From Bradyrhizobium zhengyangense (GTDB taxonomy: Bacteria > Pseudomonadota > Alphaproteobacteria > Rhizobiales > Xanthobacteraceae), in assembly GCF_022012435.1 (NCBI RefSeq), contig NZ_JAKLUA010000001.1, positions 1,240,001-1,304,000 of the forward strand: a DNA stretch of 64,000 nucleotides, in the 5' to 3' direction. Below are positions 19,089-28,176 of this stretch, piece after piece (position 1 is the first letter of the stretch; each line of letters opens with the position of its first letter). The notes beneath the pieces are model-generated. The model was not told where the DNA came from, did not search any database, and saw only the letters and a program-made list of their open reading frames with translations. The translations under genes were made by a program, and so were the position numbers.

Positions 19089-20477
19089 TTAGAGCCCCGC
19101 TGCGGCCGGCATCGGCCGAACCTTGCCGGCTCGTTCCTGCTTCAGCAGTTCGGCGACCAGGAAGGCCATGTCGATGGATTGCTCCGCATTGAGCCGGGGA
19201 TCGCAGACCGTGTGATAGCGGTCGTTGAGATCCTCGTCGGTGATGGCGCGGGCGCCGCCGATGCATTCGGTAACGTCTTGGCCGGTCATCTCAAGATGCA
19301 CGCCGCCGGCATGAGTGCCTTCCGCGGCGTGGATGGTGAAGAACGACTTCACCTCCGACAGCACGCGATCGAACGGCCGCGTCTTGTAGCCTGACGTGGA
19401 GGTGATGGTGTTGCCGTGCATGGGATCGCACGACCAGACCACCACCTTGCCTTCGCGCTTCACCGCGCGGATCAGGCCCGGCAGATGATCGGCGACCTTG
19501 TCGGAGCCGAAGCGGTTGATCAGCGTCAGCCGGCCCGGCTCGTTGTCGGGGTTGAGCACGTCGATCAGCTTCAGCAGCTCGTCGGGCTTGAGCGACGGGC
19601 CGCACTTGAGGCCGATCGGGTTCTTGATGCCGCGGAAATATTCGACATGCCCGTGATCGAGCTGGCGGGTGCGGTCGCCGATCCAGATCATGTGGCCAGA
19701 GGTCGCGTACCAGTCGCCGGTCGTGGAATCGACGCGGGTCATGGCCTGCTCGTAGCCGAGCAGCAGCGCCTCATGGCTGGTGTAGAAATCGGTGGCGCGC
19801 AGCTCCGGATGGCTTTCGAGGTCGAGGCCGCAGGCGCGCATGAAGTTGAGCGCGTCCGAGATGCGGTCGGCCAGCTCCTTGTAGCGGCGGGATTGCGGTG
19901 AATCCTTGAGGAAGCCGAGCATCCACTCATGCACGCTGCCGAGATTGGCGTAGCCGCCGGTCGCGAACGCGCGCAAGAGGTTCAACGTCGCGGCCGACTG
20001 GCGATAGGCCATCAGCTGGCGCTGCGGATCCGGCACGCGCGCTTCCTTGGTGAAGGCGATGTCGTTGACGATGTCGCCGCGATAGCTCGGCAGCTCGACG
20101 CCATCAACCTTCTCGGTCGGCGACGACCGCGGCTTGGCAAACTGGCCGGCGATGCGGCCGACCTTCACCACCGGCACGGCGCCGGCATAGGTCAGTACCA
20201 CCGCCATCTGCAGCAGCACGCGGAAGAAGTCGCGGATGTTGTTGGCACCGTGCTCGGCAAAGCTCTCGGCGCAATCGCCGCCCTGCAGCAGGAAGGCATC
20301 GCCGGCCGCAACGCGCCCCAGCGCCTTCTTCAGATTGCGCGCCTCGCCGGCGAACACCAGCGGCGGAAACGTTGCAAGCTGCGCCTCGACGTCGGCCAAG
20401 GCCTTGGCGTCGGGATATTCGGGCACCTGTAGCACCGGCTTGCTGCGCCAGGACTCGGGCGTCCACCGCTCGGACAT
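19089..20477 (-). CDS. 3-deoxy-7-phosphoheptulonate synthase, class II
   Basis: 462-residue class II (plant-like) DAHP synthase, first enzyme of the shikimate pathway, joining PEP and erythrose-4-phosphate. Family segments visible: [64 protein letters not shown] and [14 protein letters not shown]. Class II enzymes are unrelated in sequence to E. coli AroFGH. The ATG at 20477 ([10 protein letters not shown]) has GGAGAGA upstream. It heads the group with dgkA and nadE. Confidence 0.95.
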   Translation of the reverse strand: MSERWTPESWRSKPVLQVPEYPDAKALADVEAQLATFPPLVFAGEARNLKKALGRVAAGDAFLLQGGDCAESFAEHGANNIRDFFRVLLQMAVVLTYAGAVPVVKVGRIAGQFAKPRSSPTEKVDGVELPSYRGDIVNDIAFTKEARVPDPQRQLMAYRQSAATLNLLRAFATGGYANLGSVHEWMLGFLKDSPQSRRYKELADRISDALNFMRACGLDLESHPELRATDFYTSHEALLLGYEQAMTRVDSTTGDWYATSGHMIWIGDRTRQLDHGHVEYFRGIKNPIGLKCGPSLKPDELLKLIDVLNPDNEPGRLTLINRFGSDKVADHLPGLIRAVKREGKVVVWSCDPMHGNTITSTSGYKTRPFDRVLSEVKSFFTIHAAEGTHAGGVHLEMTGQDVTECIGGARAITDEDLNDRYHTVCDPRLNAEQSIDMAFLVAELLKQERAGKVRPMPAAAGL

Positions 20478-20657
20478 CGCAATCTCTCCGTGAAGCGAAA
20501 AGTGCAACCTGATCTGTGGGTTGCGAGGGCCGCCTTATACACAGGCTGGCGCGACATCGCCAGTTGTAAATCCATTTCGCGACGCAAACCCTTGCGGGAA
20601 AAGCCGAATTCGCATTTGCTGGGGGTGGCAGAGCAAACCGGCAAGACAGCTTCCCCC

Positions 20658-21554
20658 ATGGACGCGCCACTGGACGACGTTTTCATCGACGAGATCAGCT
20701 TCCCGGCGACCGACGGATATGCGCTGACAGGCACGCTGTTCCTGCCGCGCGGCGCCAAGCGCCATGCCGTCCTGATCAATTCGGCGACCGCCGTCCCGCG
20801 CAAAATCTACAAGGGCTTTGCCTCCTACCTCGCCCATCGCGGCTGCGCGGTGCTGACTTACGATTATCGCGGCATTGGCGACTCCCGGCTGCCCGCGATG
20901 GTCGGCTACAACCAGCCGAAATCGCTGGTTGGCTTCAAGGCCTCGATGTCGGACTGGGCCGCGCAGGACGTCACCGCCGCGGTGCGCTGGATGCGTGAAC
21001 GCTATCATGGCCTTCCGCTCGCTTACGTCGGCCACTCCTTCGGCGGTCAGGCGCTCGGGCTGATCGAGAACAACAGCGAGATTTCGCGCGCGGCGTTCGT
21101 GGCCTCCCAGGCCGCGACCTGGCGGCTGATGACGTCGCCGGAGAAATATCGCGTCTTCGCCTTCATGAACCTCATTGGCGTGCCGCTGGTCCACGCATTC
21201 GGCTACGCGCCAGGCTGGGTCGGCATCGGCGAGGATTTGCCCAAAGGGGTGTTCCTGCAATGGGCCGATTGGGTTTCGAGCCCGCGCTATCTGTTCGATT
21301 CAAAACTGCCGGCGCTGGAGAACTTTGCGAAGTTCAAAGGCGAGCTGCGCGCGCTCTGCTTTTCCGACGATCCCTGGGCGACGCGGCCCGCTGTCGAGCT
21401 GCTCACGTCAGGTTTCACGGCGATCAAGCCGGAGGTGCTGACAGTGAAGCCGTCCGACGTCAGCGCAAAAGCGATCGGCCATTTCGGCTTCTTCCGCCCC
21501 GACCATCGCGACACGCTGTGGCGCGGCGTGGCGGAGTGGATCCAGGGGGAGTGA
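20658..21554 (+). CDS. Alpha/beta-hydrolase (serine aminopeptidase-like)
   Basis: 298-residue alpha/beta-hydrolase. The nucleophile elbow is GHSFGGQAL, the oxyanion region is around YDYRGIGDSR, and FGFFRPDHRD at the C-terminus supplies a likely catalytic His. The domain resembles predicted hydrolases of the COG4757 type. Substrate is unknown. I use the ATG at 20658; the open frame extends upstream through the promoter region of the divergent DAHP synthase gene and is not supported. Confidence 0.82.
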   Translation: MDAPLDDVFIDEISFPATDGYALTGTLFLPRGAKRHAVLINSATAVPRKIYKGFASYLAHRGCAVLTYDYRGIGDSRLPAMVGYNQPKSLVGFKASMSDWAAQDVTAAVRWMRERYHGLPLAYVGHSFGGQALGLIENNSEISRAAFVASQAATWRLMTSPEKYRVFAFMNLIGVPLVHAFGYAPGWVGIGEDLPKGVFLQWADWVSSPRYLFDSKLPALENFAKFKGELRALCFSDDPWATRPAVELLTSGFTAIKPEVLTVKPSDVSAKAIGHFGFFRPDHRDTLWRGVAEWIQGE

Positions 21555-21697
21555 CGTCTGGCGGCGGCATTGCCGCTCATCACGTCTTCGTTGTCTGCCA
21601 AATTGAAACTGATTTCCGCCACCGTCGTTTGCGAATGCCAAAGGGGCGGCAACGCGGTTGATCTCGTTGCGACCACACTCGACGCGACGAGGACATC

Positions 21698-22489
21698 ATG
21701 GAACATCACTCCAGGAGCGGCGGCCCCGTCAGCGAAAGCAAGGTCCCCGAGGTCACGCTCGGCTTCTGGATCATCAAGATCGCAGCCACGACGCTGGGCG
21801 AGACCGGCGGCGATACCGTGACGATGACGCTGAACTGGGGTTATCTCGCGGGTACGTGCCTGTTCCTGGCGGCGATGGTCGTCCTCGTCGCGGCACAGAT
21901 CCGCGCGCAGAAATTCCATCCAGCACTTTATTGGTCAACCATCGTGGCCTCGACCACATTCGGGACCACGATGGCCGACTTCGCCGACCGTTCGCTCGGC
22001 ATCGGCTACACCGGCGGCGCGACGCTGCTGCTGGTCTGTCTGGTGCTGGTGCTCGGCTTCTGGTATCGCTCCGAAGGAACCATCTCGGTCAACAGCGTCA
22101 GCGCGCCGCGGGTCGAAGCCTTCTACTGGGGTGCAATCACTTTCTCGCAGACGCTGGGGACCGCGCTCGGCGACTGGATCGCCGACACCGGCGACATGGG
22201 CTATCGCGGCGGCGCGCTGATCTTCGCGGCCGGACTCGCCGTGGTCGCAGCGCTGTATTTCTGGACGCGTGTCTCGCGCGTGACCCTGTTCTGGGCCGCC
22301 TTCATCCTGACGCGACCTCTGGGCGCGACCGTCGGCGACTTCCTCGACAAGCCGCTCGGTCAGGGCGGGCTGGCGCTCAGCCGACCATTGGCCTCCGCCG
22401 TCATCGCGGCATTCATGGTGATCTGCCTGCTGCTGATTCCGCAGCGCGCCGGACAGCATCCGGGCGATCAAGCAGCCGAGCGCGCCTAG
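21698..22489 (+). CDS. COG4705-type inner-membrane protein
   Basis: 263-residue protein made of two similar halves, each with GETGGDT or GTALGDW style motifs (KIAATTLGETGGDTVTMTL, SQTLGTALGDWIADTGDMGY, TRPLGATVGDFLDKPLGQGG). About eight hydrophobic helices. It matches the uncharacterised membrane-anchored COG4705 family, often annotated as a manganese- or osmo-related membrane protein without proof. Function unknown. It ends with a 4-bp overlap of a convergent small gene. Confidence 0.85.
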   Translation: MEHHSRSGGPVSESKVPEVTLGFWIIKIAATTLGETGGDTVTMTLNWGYLAGTCLFLAAMVVLVAAQIRAQKFHPALYWSTIVASTTFGTTMADFADRSLGIGYTGGATLLLVCLVLVLGFWYRSEGTISVNSVSAPRVEAFYWGAITFSQTLGTALGDWIADTGDMGYRGGALIFAAGLAVVAALYFWTRVSRVTLFWAAFILTRPLGATVGDFLDKPLGQGGLALSRPLASAVIAAFMVICLLLIPQRAGQHPGDQAAERA

Positions 22490-22749
22490 CGAATGATCGT
22501 CGTCAGAGACGAGTAGCGCTTGTTCGGCTTGGCTTCCGCCGCCGAGAATTGCGCAAAGGCGTCGCTGACGCGGGTCGCCGGCGGCGTGTCGCTGGCGAAA
22601 CGGAATTCCTGCGGCTTCGGCGCGTAGAAGCTGGCGCTATAATAGGAATCGTCGAAGCGCGCCTCGCCGACCCCGAACAATGTGTCGCATGCAAACAGGA
22701 GTGCGTAGACTCCCATGACTGCTGCGACGACCTCCTTGAGAACTGACAT
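22486..22749 (-). CDS. Small membrane-anchored hypothetical protein
   Basis: 87-residue protein with an N-terminal hydrophobic helix (VLKEVVAAVMGVYALLFACDTLFG), which is a signal anchor, and a short soluble tail. The gene overlaps the COG4705 gene end by 4 bp in the convergent orientation. Composition and codon use are like those of neighbours. I do not recognise a family with a function. Confidence 0.6.
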   Translation of the reverse strand: MSVLKEVVAAVMGVYALLFACDTLFGVGEARFDDSYYSASFYAPKPQEFRFASDTPPATRVSDAFAQFSAAEAKPNKRYSSLTTIIR

Positions 22750-22947
22750 GTTGATGCCCTGCCCTTTTGCGGCAGAATGCAGGTCGGTTCCAAACCTCTG
22801 GTTTAAGGCGCCACGCTTCTTATCCGCACGGTTTGCCGCTCCTGAACGGATTGCAGACAATTTTATCGATCTCGAAAAGAGAGCCCGCTTGATTAGGCGT
22901 CATCAAGAATGGCAAGCTCGAATTAGAACCGTTCAAGAGACGCCGTC

Positions 22948-23325
22948 ATGTCGCGCGCGAGCGCCAAATCTCTGCCCCAGCTGAGCCTTCGCATCGACCT
23001 CGACGGCGAGGACCGGATCGGGCCCGGCAAGATCGAGCTTCTGGAGCAGATCCGCGAACAAGGCTCGATCTCCGCGGCCAGCCGCGCCATGGACATGTCG
23101 TACAAGCGCGCCTGGGATCTCGTCGACGAGATCAACCGGATCTGCGGACATCCCGCGGTCGAGCCGCAGGCCGGCGGCAAGAACGGCGGCGGCGCCATGC
23201 TGACCCCGTTCGGCGAAAAGCTTGTCGCGCGCTACCGCAAGATCGAGCGCGACGCCGCACGCGCCGCGCACAAGGACCTGGAAGCACTCAAGAGCGACAT
23301 CGTCCGTTCCCGCAAGTCCTCTTGA
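22948..23325 (+). CDS. Stand-alone ModE-like winged-helix regulator
   Basis: 125-residue DNA-binding protein equivalent to the N-terminal half of ModE: IGPGKIELLEQIREQGSISAASRAMDMSYKRAWDLVDEIN is the LysR/ModE-like winged HTH, followed by GGAMLTPFGEKLVARYRKIE. ModE uses C-terminal TOBE domains to sense molybdate. These are missing here, so a molybdenum signal, if any, is indirect. No mod transport genes are adjacent. It converges with the next gene (3-bp gap). Confidence 0.85.
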   Translation: MSRASAKSLPQLSLRIDLDGEDRIGPGKIELLEQIREQGSISAASRAMDMSYKRAWDLVDEINRICGHPAVEPQAGGKNGGGAMLTPFGEKLVARYRKIERDAARAAHKDLEALKSDIVRSRKSS

Positions 23326-23328
23326 CCG

Positions 23329-23709
23329 TCAATTCGGCCGCGCCATCATCTTGGGCATCGGCTGGACCAGCGCTTCGCCCAGCAGGCTCTGCTCATCCCT
23401 CGGGATCGAGAAGCGGACCTTGAAACCGTCCTCGGTCTCCAGCGTGATGATGCGCTGGGTCGTGTCGGTGGATTGTTCCAGCACCCAGGATGCCAGCGGA
23501 TAGGCGTAGCGCAAGCTCTGGTCGCCGTAGCGGGCCTTCAGCGCCGCCTCGAGCAATCCGGGCAGCGTCATGATGAGAGCGCCGACCTGGTTGAGCGAGA
23601 CGCTGACCGCGGCGGGATTGCCCGACACATCCTCGAAGCCCAGCGAGATCGCTCCGCCATCGGACGCTACCTCGCAGGTCGTGAGCTGCCTCACCTTGAT
23701 TTCCATCAT
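23329..23709 (-). CDS. Hypothetical protein, 126 aa
   Basis: Starts at one of two adjacent ATGs (23709 or 23706; MMEIKVRQL). The protein is acidic to neutral, with no signal peptide or membrane helix, and shows repeated hydrophobic beta-like pattern (GGAISLGFEDVSGNPAAVSVSL, IITLETEDGFKVRFSIPRDE). I do not recognise a function. The frame is clean and well biased in codon use, which supports it being a gene. Confidence 0.6.
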   Translation of the reverse strand: MMEIKVRQLTTCEVASDGGAISLGFEDVSGNPAAVSVSLNQVGALIMTLPGLLEAALKARYGDQSLRYAYPLASWVLEQSTDTTQRIITLETEDGFKVRFSIPRDEQSLLGEALVQPMPKMMARPN

Positions 23710-23835
23710 CACGTCCCGGGAACACACTCCGCTATATCCGTCACGATATATCGACACGTCGAGCCGCGTCCAGCCGCTTTTTCTGGAATTGATCGATATC
23801 CGAGGGTCTACGAAACTCTCAAATAACGCGGCGGA

Positions 23836-24408
23836 TCAGAAGACCGGATGGTCCTTCAGCGCGGCGATCACCTGCTGGCCCGGCACGGTGAGGCGATAGG
23901 TCACCAAGGGGCGGCTCGACGGCGGCTTGCGGTCGATCTCGACGATATAGCCGCGCACCATCAGCGCTTCGAAGCTGCCATAGTAGCCGTACATGCTGAT
24001 CTCTTTCTGCTTGAGCAGCTTGAACTCGCGCAGCAGGCGGATCTCGTTGCCCGAGAGCAGCGAGCGGCGCACGCGCTGGACGAAGCTCGCGCGCTGCTCG
24101 AACCAGCCCGCATCTGGCAGCTCTCGCGAAGACGGCAAGGCGTCGCGGTCGCACGGACGCGCCTCGACTTCGGTTTGCACCACCCGCTGCGACGGCAAGC
24201 TACTGCCGACCGCTTCCCTGGCATCGTCGAGCAACGCGATCGGCCAGCGCCTCTTGTTGTCGACCATGACAGGCGGCGGCACGACATTGTCGCGCACCAG
24301 CTGCTCGAAGCGGCCGGCGGTCACGCCGACATAAGCAGCCGCGCGGCGGCGGTCGACCAGACGGGCATCCCGCCCGTGCTCCAGCTCGCAAGCGATCGTC
24401 TCATTCAC
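23836..24408 (-). CDS. Hypothetical protein with AlpA-like N-terminal HTH
   Basis: 190-residue protein. Residues about 18-60 (DRRRAAAYVGVTAGRFEQLVRDNVVPPPVMVDNKRRW) look like an AlpA/excisionase-type MerR-like DNA-binding segment: helix, short turn, then a basic wing. The C-terminal half is basic and contains YGYYGSFEALMVRGYIVEI. It may be a small transcription factor or a recombination accessory protein. No phage genes are near. It is transcribed away from the LysR gene. Confidence 0.6.
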   Translation of the reverse strand: MNETIACELEHGRDARLVDRRRAAAYVGVTAGRFEQLVRDNVVPPPVMVDNKRRWPIALLDDAREAVGSSLPSQRVVQTEVEARPCDRDALPSSRELPDAGWFEQRASFVQRVRRSLLSGNEIRLLREFKLLKQKEISMYGYYGSFEALMVRGYIVEIDRKPPSSRPLVTYRLTVPGQQVIAALKDHPVF

Positions 24409-24524
24409 CCCAAAATCCCCTGCCGCATCGTTGCGGGCGCGTCACCGCGCGGGCCCGAGGGGCCCGTTGGCACATGACACTAGGGAGAACTCAGCGCTCT
24501 CAAAAGGCAGAGAATTTCGCACAG

Positions 24525-24544
24525 GTTGCTGCCGTTTCGGCAAC
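24525..24544. promoter_or_regulatory. LysR-type inverted repeat upstream of LysR gene
   Basis: GTTGC and GCAAC flank a 10-bp centre (GTTGCTGCCGTTTCGGCAAC). It contains the T-N11-A pattern used by many LysR regulators and lies about 25 bp before the LysR gene ATG at 24569, so it is a candidate autoregulatory site. Confidence 0.4.
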
Positions 24545-24568
24545 AGCTATAGTGGCACCAAGGGTCCC

Positions 24569-25507
24569 ATGCGCTTTCATTCACCTTCGATCCAGTACTT
24601 TCACGCCGTCCGTCGCACCGGCTCGATCCGAGCCGCAGCACGCCTCCTGAACGTCGCTTCCTCGGCCGTCAGCCGGCAAATTCTCAAGCTTGAACAAGAG
24701 GTTGGATCGCCCTTATTCGAGCGAACCGCGCGCGGCCTGACGCTGACTACAGTCGGCGAGATGCTGGCACGCCACGTCATGAACGTGCTGCAGGACCTCG
24801 ACCGCTTCCGCTCGGATGTCGCCTCGCTGTCCGGCGCCTGGCACGGCACCATCAGCATCGCCTGTATCGAGTCCCTCACGGAGTCGGTGTTGCCGGATCT
24901 GATCGCCTCACATCGCAGCAGGAATCGGCGTGTCAGCTTCACCACCGAGGTGATGGGATCGTCCGACGTGCTCGAAGCCCTGCGCCGGGGCGAGGCCGAT
25001 ATCGGCATCGCCATCGCGCTCATTCATCCGCCCGATCTGCGCCAGGTCGCATTGAAGCGGTTTCGCCTCGGGGCGCTCGTCGCCCGCGAGCATCCGCTGG
25101 CGCGCCGCAAGACCGTGACGCTGGAGCAATGTCTCGCCTTCCCCATCATTCAGGCGCTGCCGGAGCTGTCGATCTACCATTTGCTGCAGCCCTTGATCGC
25201 GCAGCGCTCCGAAACGCCGGAGCCGGCGATTCAGGCCAACTCGATCGACCTGATGCGCGAGCTCGCCGCGCGGGGCGTCGGCGTCGCCTTCCAGACCCAG
25301 CTCGGTATTATCAGGCTATCGCGCGACGCGCAGCTCGTGTTCCTGCCGCTCGACAATGCCGGCAGCCCGGTCTGGTCCGATCTCGGCATCTATGTCCGCG
25401 CCGAGCGCACCCTGCCCGCCGTCACGGACTCATTTCTCCAGGAGCTGGTGCGGGAACTGGGCGAGCGCGAGCGTCGAGAGAATGCCGCATATGCGCAAGT
25501 CGTGTGA
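24569..25507 (+). CDS. LysR-family transcriptional regulator
   Basis: 312-residue regulator. N-terminal winged HTH (IQYFHAVRRTGSIRAAARLLNVASSAVSRQILKLE, about residues 8-42) followed by the periplasmic-binding-like effector domain (about 90-300), typical length. The effector is unknown. It is divergent from the 190-aa gene, with an inverted repeat in between that may be its own operator. Confidence 0.92.
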   Translation: MRFHSPSIQYFHAVRRTGSIRAAARLLNVASSAVSRQILKLEQEVGSPLFERTARGLTLTTVGEMLARHVMNVLQDLDRFRSDVASLSGAWHGTISIACIESLTESVLPDLIASHRSRNRRVSFTTEVMGSSDVLEALRRGEADIGIAIALIHPPDLRQVALKRFRLGALVAREHPLARRKTVTLEQCLAFPIIQALPELSIYHLLQPLIAQRSETPEPAIQANSIDLMRELAARGVGVAFQTQLGIIRLSRDAQLVFLPLDNAGSPVWSDLGIYVRAERTLPAVTDSFLQELVRELGERERRENAAYAQVV

Positions 25508-25608
25508 TGAGGCGTCGCAGTAGTTTCCCGGAATAGGGCTGAGGGCCGGCCATCTGATACCTTCCACGCATTATTTCCCCTCCTCCTGGCAGCGCGCCGT
25601 ATCCAGAC

Positions 25609-26556
25609 ATGCCGATACGTCAGCTCACAGCTTCGCGCATCCTCCGCATCGAGCGTTTCTCGGACTTCGACGAGTTTCGCGCCAATGACGTCCTCGGCCT
25701 CGGCGTCAGCACGCCGCTGCGCCCGCATGAGGTCTCGCTGTCGCGCGCCATCCTGCCGCTCCAGGACGGGCTGTTCGTGTTCCAGCGCGCCTTCGCTCGC
25801 CGTTTCGAGGCCGAGGTCGGCACCGACCAGGGCATCGGCCTCACGGTCCCGTTTTCGTTTCACTCAATCACCAACGGCCATGAGATCGACAGCTCCGTGG
25901 TGAACGTCGTGCGTGGCAAGGTCCCGATCGATTCCCTCGCATATGGCACCAACACCTACCTGATGATGCGCTTCAACTCGGAAATGCGCCATCGCGGCTG
26001 GGCTGACTACACCAGCGGGCTTAGCTATTACCGTCCACAAGACGCGGCCATGACACGGCTGCGAACCGCGATCACGAGCATGTTCAACCTGGCCTCCAGC
26101 CTCAACGACCCCAGGGAGTTCGCCATGCTCAACCGGCCGATCCAGGAGACGCTGCTCGCCTGCCTCGACGACACGCTGGTGGCGTCCGACAGTCTCCGCG
26201 CACGGCCGGGTTCGTTCGACAAGCACCGCAAACTGATCGCGCAGCTCGACGAAGTCGCGGCGACGTTCGGCAGCCGCCCGCTCTACAGCGAAGACCTCGC
26301 CGCCGCGCTCAACATCTCGGTGCGCACACTCCAGACCGCGACGCATGCGGTGCACGGCGTGAGCTTGCATCATTATCTGCGGCTCAAGCGGCTGTGGTCT
26401 ACCCGCATCCAGCTCATGTCCGGCTTCTCTGGCTTGAGCGTCAAGGCCGCGGCTCTCGGCAACGGCTTCTGGCACCTCGGCGACTTCTCGCGCGGCTACC
26501 GGGTGGCGTTCGGCGAGATGCCCTCCGAGACGCTGGCGCGGAGCCGGCGTCTCTGA
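25609..26556 (+). CDS. AraC-family transcriptional regulator
   Basis: 315-residue regulator with a C-terminal HTH_18 domain (about 215-310: YSEDLAAALNISVRTLQTATHAVHGVSLHHYLRLKRLW and GFWHLGDFSRGYRVAFGEMPSETL). The N-terminal half has the style of the AraC-binding-like (cupin-related) sensor. It lies just downstream of the LysR gene on the same strand with a 101-bp gap. The target genes cannot be told from the sequence. Confidence 0.9.
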   Translation: MPIRQLTASRILRIERFSDFDEFRANDVLGLGVSTPLRPHEVSLSRAILPLQDGLFVFQRAFARRFEAEVGTDQGIGLTVPFSFHSITNGHEIDSSVVNVVRGKVPIDSLAYGTNTYLMMRFNSEMRHRGWADYTSGLSYYRPQDAAMTRLRTAITSMFNLASSLNDPREFAMLNRPIQETLLACLDDTLVASDSLRARPGSFDKHRKLIAQLDEVAATFGSRPLYSEDLAAALNISVRTLQTATHAVHGVSLHHYLRLKRLWSTRIQLMSGFSGLSVKAAALGNGFWHLGDFSRGYRVAFGEMPSETLARSRRL

Positions 26557-26574
26557 TCAGACCAGCTCACGTCA

Positions 26575-27147
26575 TCACGCGTGACCGTTCTCCTTGCGAT
26601 GTCCATTCTCGCTGAGACGATCGACCCAGGCGATGCCGATCGCCGAGATGATGAAGGTCAGGTGGATCAGCACCTGCCACATCACGCCGGTCTCGGTGAA
26701 ATTGCTGCGCGTGGTGCCGAGGTTACCCGCCTCGATGAAAGTCCTGAGCAGTGAAATCGAGGAGATGCCGACGATCGCCATCGCGAGCTTGATCTTGAGC
26801 ACGCTGGCATTGACGTGGCTCAGCCATTCCGGCTCATCGGGATGGCCGCGCAGGTTCAGGCGCGAGACGAAGGTCTCGTAGCCGCCGACGATCACCATCA
26901 CGAGCAGGTTGGAGATCATGACGACGTCGATCAACCCGAGCACGACCAGCATGATCTGCTGCTCGCTGGCGTCGAAGGAGTGCGCGACGAGGTGCCACAG
27001 CTCCTTCAGGAACAGCAGCACATAGACCGCCTGTGCGACGATGAGGCCGATATAGAGCGGCAATTGCAGCCAGCGCGAGCCGAAGATCAACCGCGGAAAC
27101 AGGCCGATTGGCGGGTTCGCCAAAGGTGCTTTGGGTTCAGACGACAT
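26575..27147 (-). CDS. YqhA/UPF0114-type membrane protein
   Basis: 190-residue protein of the TIGR00645/UPF0114 family, with about three to four hydrophobic helices (YIGLIVAQAVYVLLFLKELWH; GLIDVVMISNLLVMVIVGGYETF; LIHLTFIISAIGIAW). Function of the family is not known. The ATG at 27147 has GGAG upstream. It is last in a same-strand group behind terC (26-29 bp gap). Confidence 0.85.
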   Translation of the reverse strand: MSSEPKAPLANPPIGLFPRLIFGSRWLQLPLYIGLIVAQAVYVLLFLKELWHLVAHSFDASEQQIMLVVLGLIDVVMISNLLVMVIVGGYETFVSRLNLRGHPDEPEWLSHVNASVLKIKLAMAIVGISSISLLRTFIEAGNLGTTRSNFTETGVMWQVLIHLTFIISAIGIAWVDRLSENGHRKENGHA

Positions 27148-27176
27148 CAATGACTCCAGGAAGGCGAAGGCGGGGT

Positions 27177-27815
27177 TCAGAGGCTAGCGATCACGGGCGC
27201 GAGCTCGAGCGAGCCGCGATAGATCATCTCGAAGGCGACGTAGACGATGATGGCGAGACCGACATAGGCGATCCAGCGCTGAGTCTGCAGCACGCGGCCG
27301 AGCAGATCGGCGGCAACGCCCATCAGCGCGACCGACAGGAGCAGGCCGAAGGCCAGGATGTAGGGATGCTCGCGCGCGGCACCCGCAACAGCGAGCACGT
27401 TGTCGAGCGACATCGAGACGTCGGCGGCAACGATCTGCATCGCCGCCTGCCCGAAGGTTTTCCGGGGCGCGGTCGCACCGGTCGCGCCGCCGCCATGGCT
27501 GAACGCGAGCTGTCTGGACTGCGCGGCCTGCTCGCGCAGCTCACGCCACATCTTCCAGCACACCCACAGCAACAGCACGCCGCCGGCCAGCAGCAGGCCG
27601 ATCACTTGCAGAAGCTGCGTCGCGACGCCGGCAAAGACGATGCGCAAGCCTGTGGCCGCGATGATGCCGACGACGATGGCGCGGCGGCGCTGCTCGGCCG
27701 GCAGACCGGCGGCGGCAAGGCCGATGACGACGGCATTGTCGCCGGCGAGCACGAGGTCGATCAGAACGACCTGGACTAACGCGGTCAGCGCGTCAGCCGT
27801 GATGAAGTCGATCAT
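27177..27815 (-). CDS. TerC-family integral membrane protein
   Basis: 212-residue TerC/YjbE-type membrane protein. The family signature is visible as VQVVLIDLVLAGDNAVVIGLA with the conserved Asp residues in helices, and again as ADVSMSLDNVLAVAGAA. About seven helices. TerC proteins are linked to tellurite resistance or, in other groups, Mn2+ efflux during exoenzyme metallation. The role here is not determined. Its ATG overlaps the upstream membrane gene's stop by 4 bp (ATGA), so it is translationally coupled. Confidence 0.9.
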   Translation of the reverse strand: MIDFITADALTALVQVVLIDLVLAGDNAVVIGLAAAGLPAEQRRRAIVVGIIAATGLRIVFAGVATQLLQVIGLLLAGGVLLLWVCWKMWRELREQAAQSRQLAFSHGGGATGATAPRKTFGQAAMQIVAADVSMSLDNVLAVAGAAREHPYILAFGLLLSVALMGVAADLLGRVLQTQRWIAYVGLAIIVYVAFEMIYRGSLELAPVIASL

Positions 27816-28174
27816 GTCTCATCATTCTTCGGAGCGGACGGATCCAGCCAGTGCGGCTTGCGACGCTCGATCCAGTCGAAAGCCTTTGAGCGTGACGCGC
27901 GCAGCGCCGGCACGTCCTCGGCGAGCAGCGCGAGGCCGAGCGGCAGCATCCAGACGCCGAGCACCGGCAGGAAGGACAGCACGCCACCGACGACGAGCAG
28001 CGCGCCCGAGGGAATCCGGACCCAGCGGCTGGAGGGTTGCAGGAGATAGTCGACGGTGCTGGCAACGCGCGGCGGCAATCGATGGACGAGCGCGTCGAGC
28101 CGCGGGTCGCCACCGGCAGGCCTGCCACTGGCAGCCTCGAATTTCGTCCTCTGCTCGTCCGAAGCTGCGCTCAT
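27812..28174 (-). CDS. Small PGPGW-like membrane protein
   Basis: 120-residue protein: hydrophilic N-terminus, a central hydrophobic segment (IPSGALLVVGGVLSFLPVLGVWMLPLGLALLAEDVP) with turn-like glycine/proline residues, and a basic tail ending in WIERRKPHW. It resembles the PGPGW-type small transmembrane proteins of unknown role. The start ATG 28174 is backed by AAGGGG; a GTG at 28180 overlapping the TerB-like stop is the alternative. It is between the TerB-like and TerC genes. Confidence 0.72.
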   Translation of the reverse strand: MSAASDEQRTKFEAASGRPAGGDPRLDALVHRLPPRVASTVDYLLQPSSRWVRIPSGALLVVGGVLSFLPVLGVWMLPLGLALLAEDVPALRASRSKAFDWIERRKPHWLDPSAPKNDET

Positions 28175-28176
28175 GA

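Noticed and set aside
20490..20657. Upstream extension of the alpha/beta-hydrolase
   Set aside because: The extra 56 residues have no family match and cover the promoter region of the divergent DAHP synthase gene.
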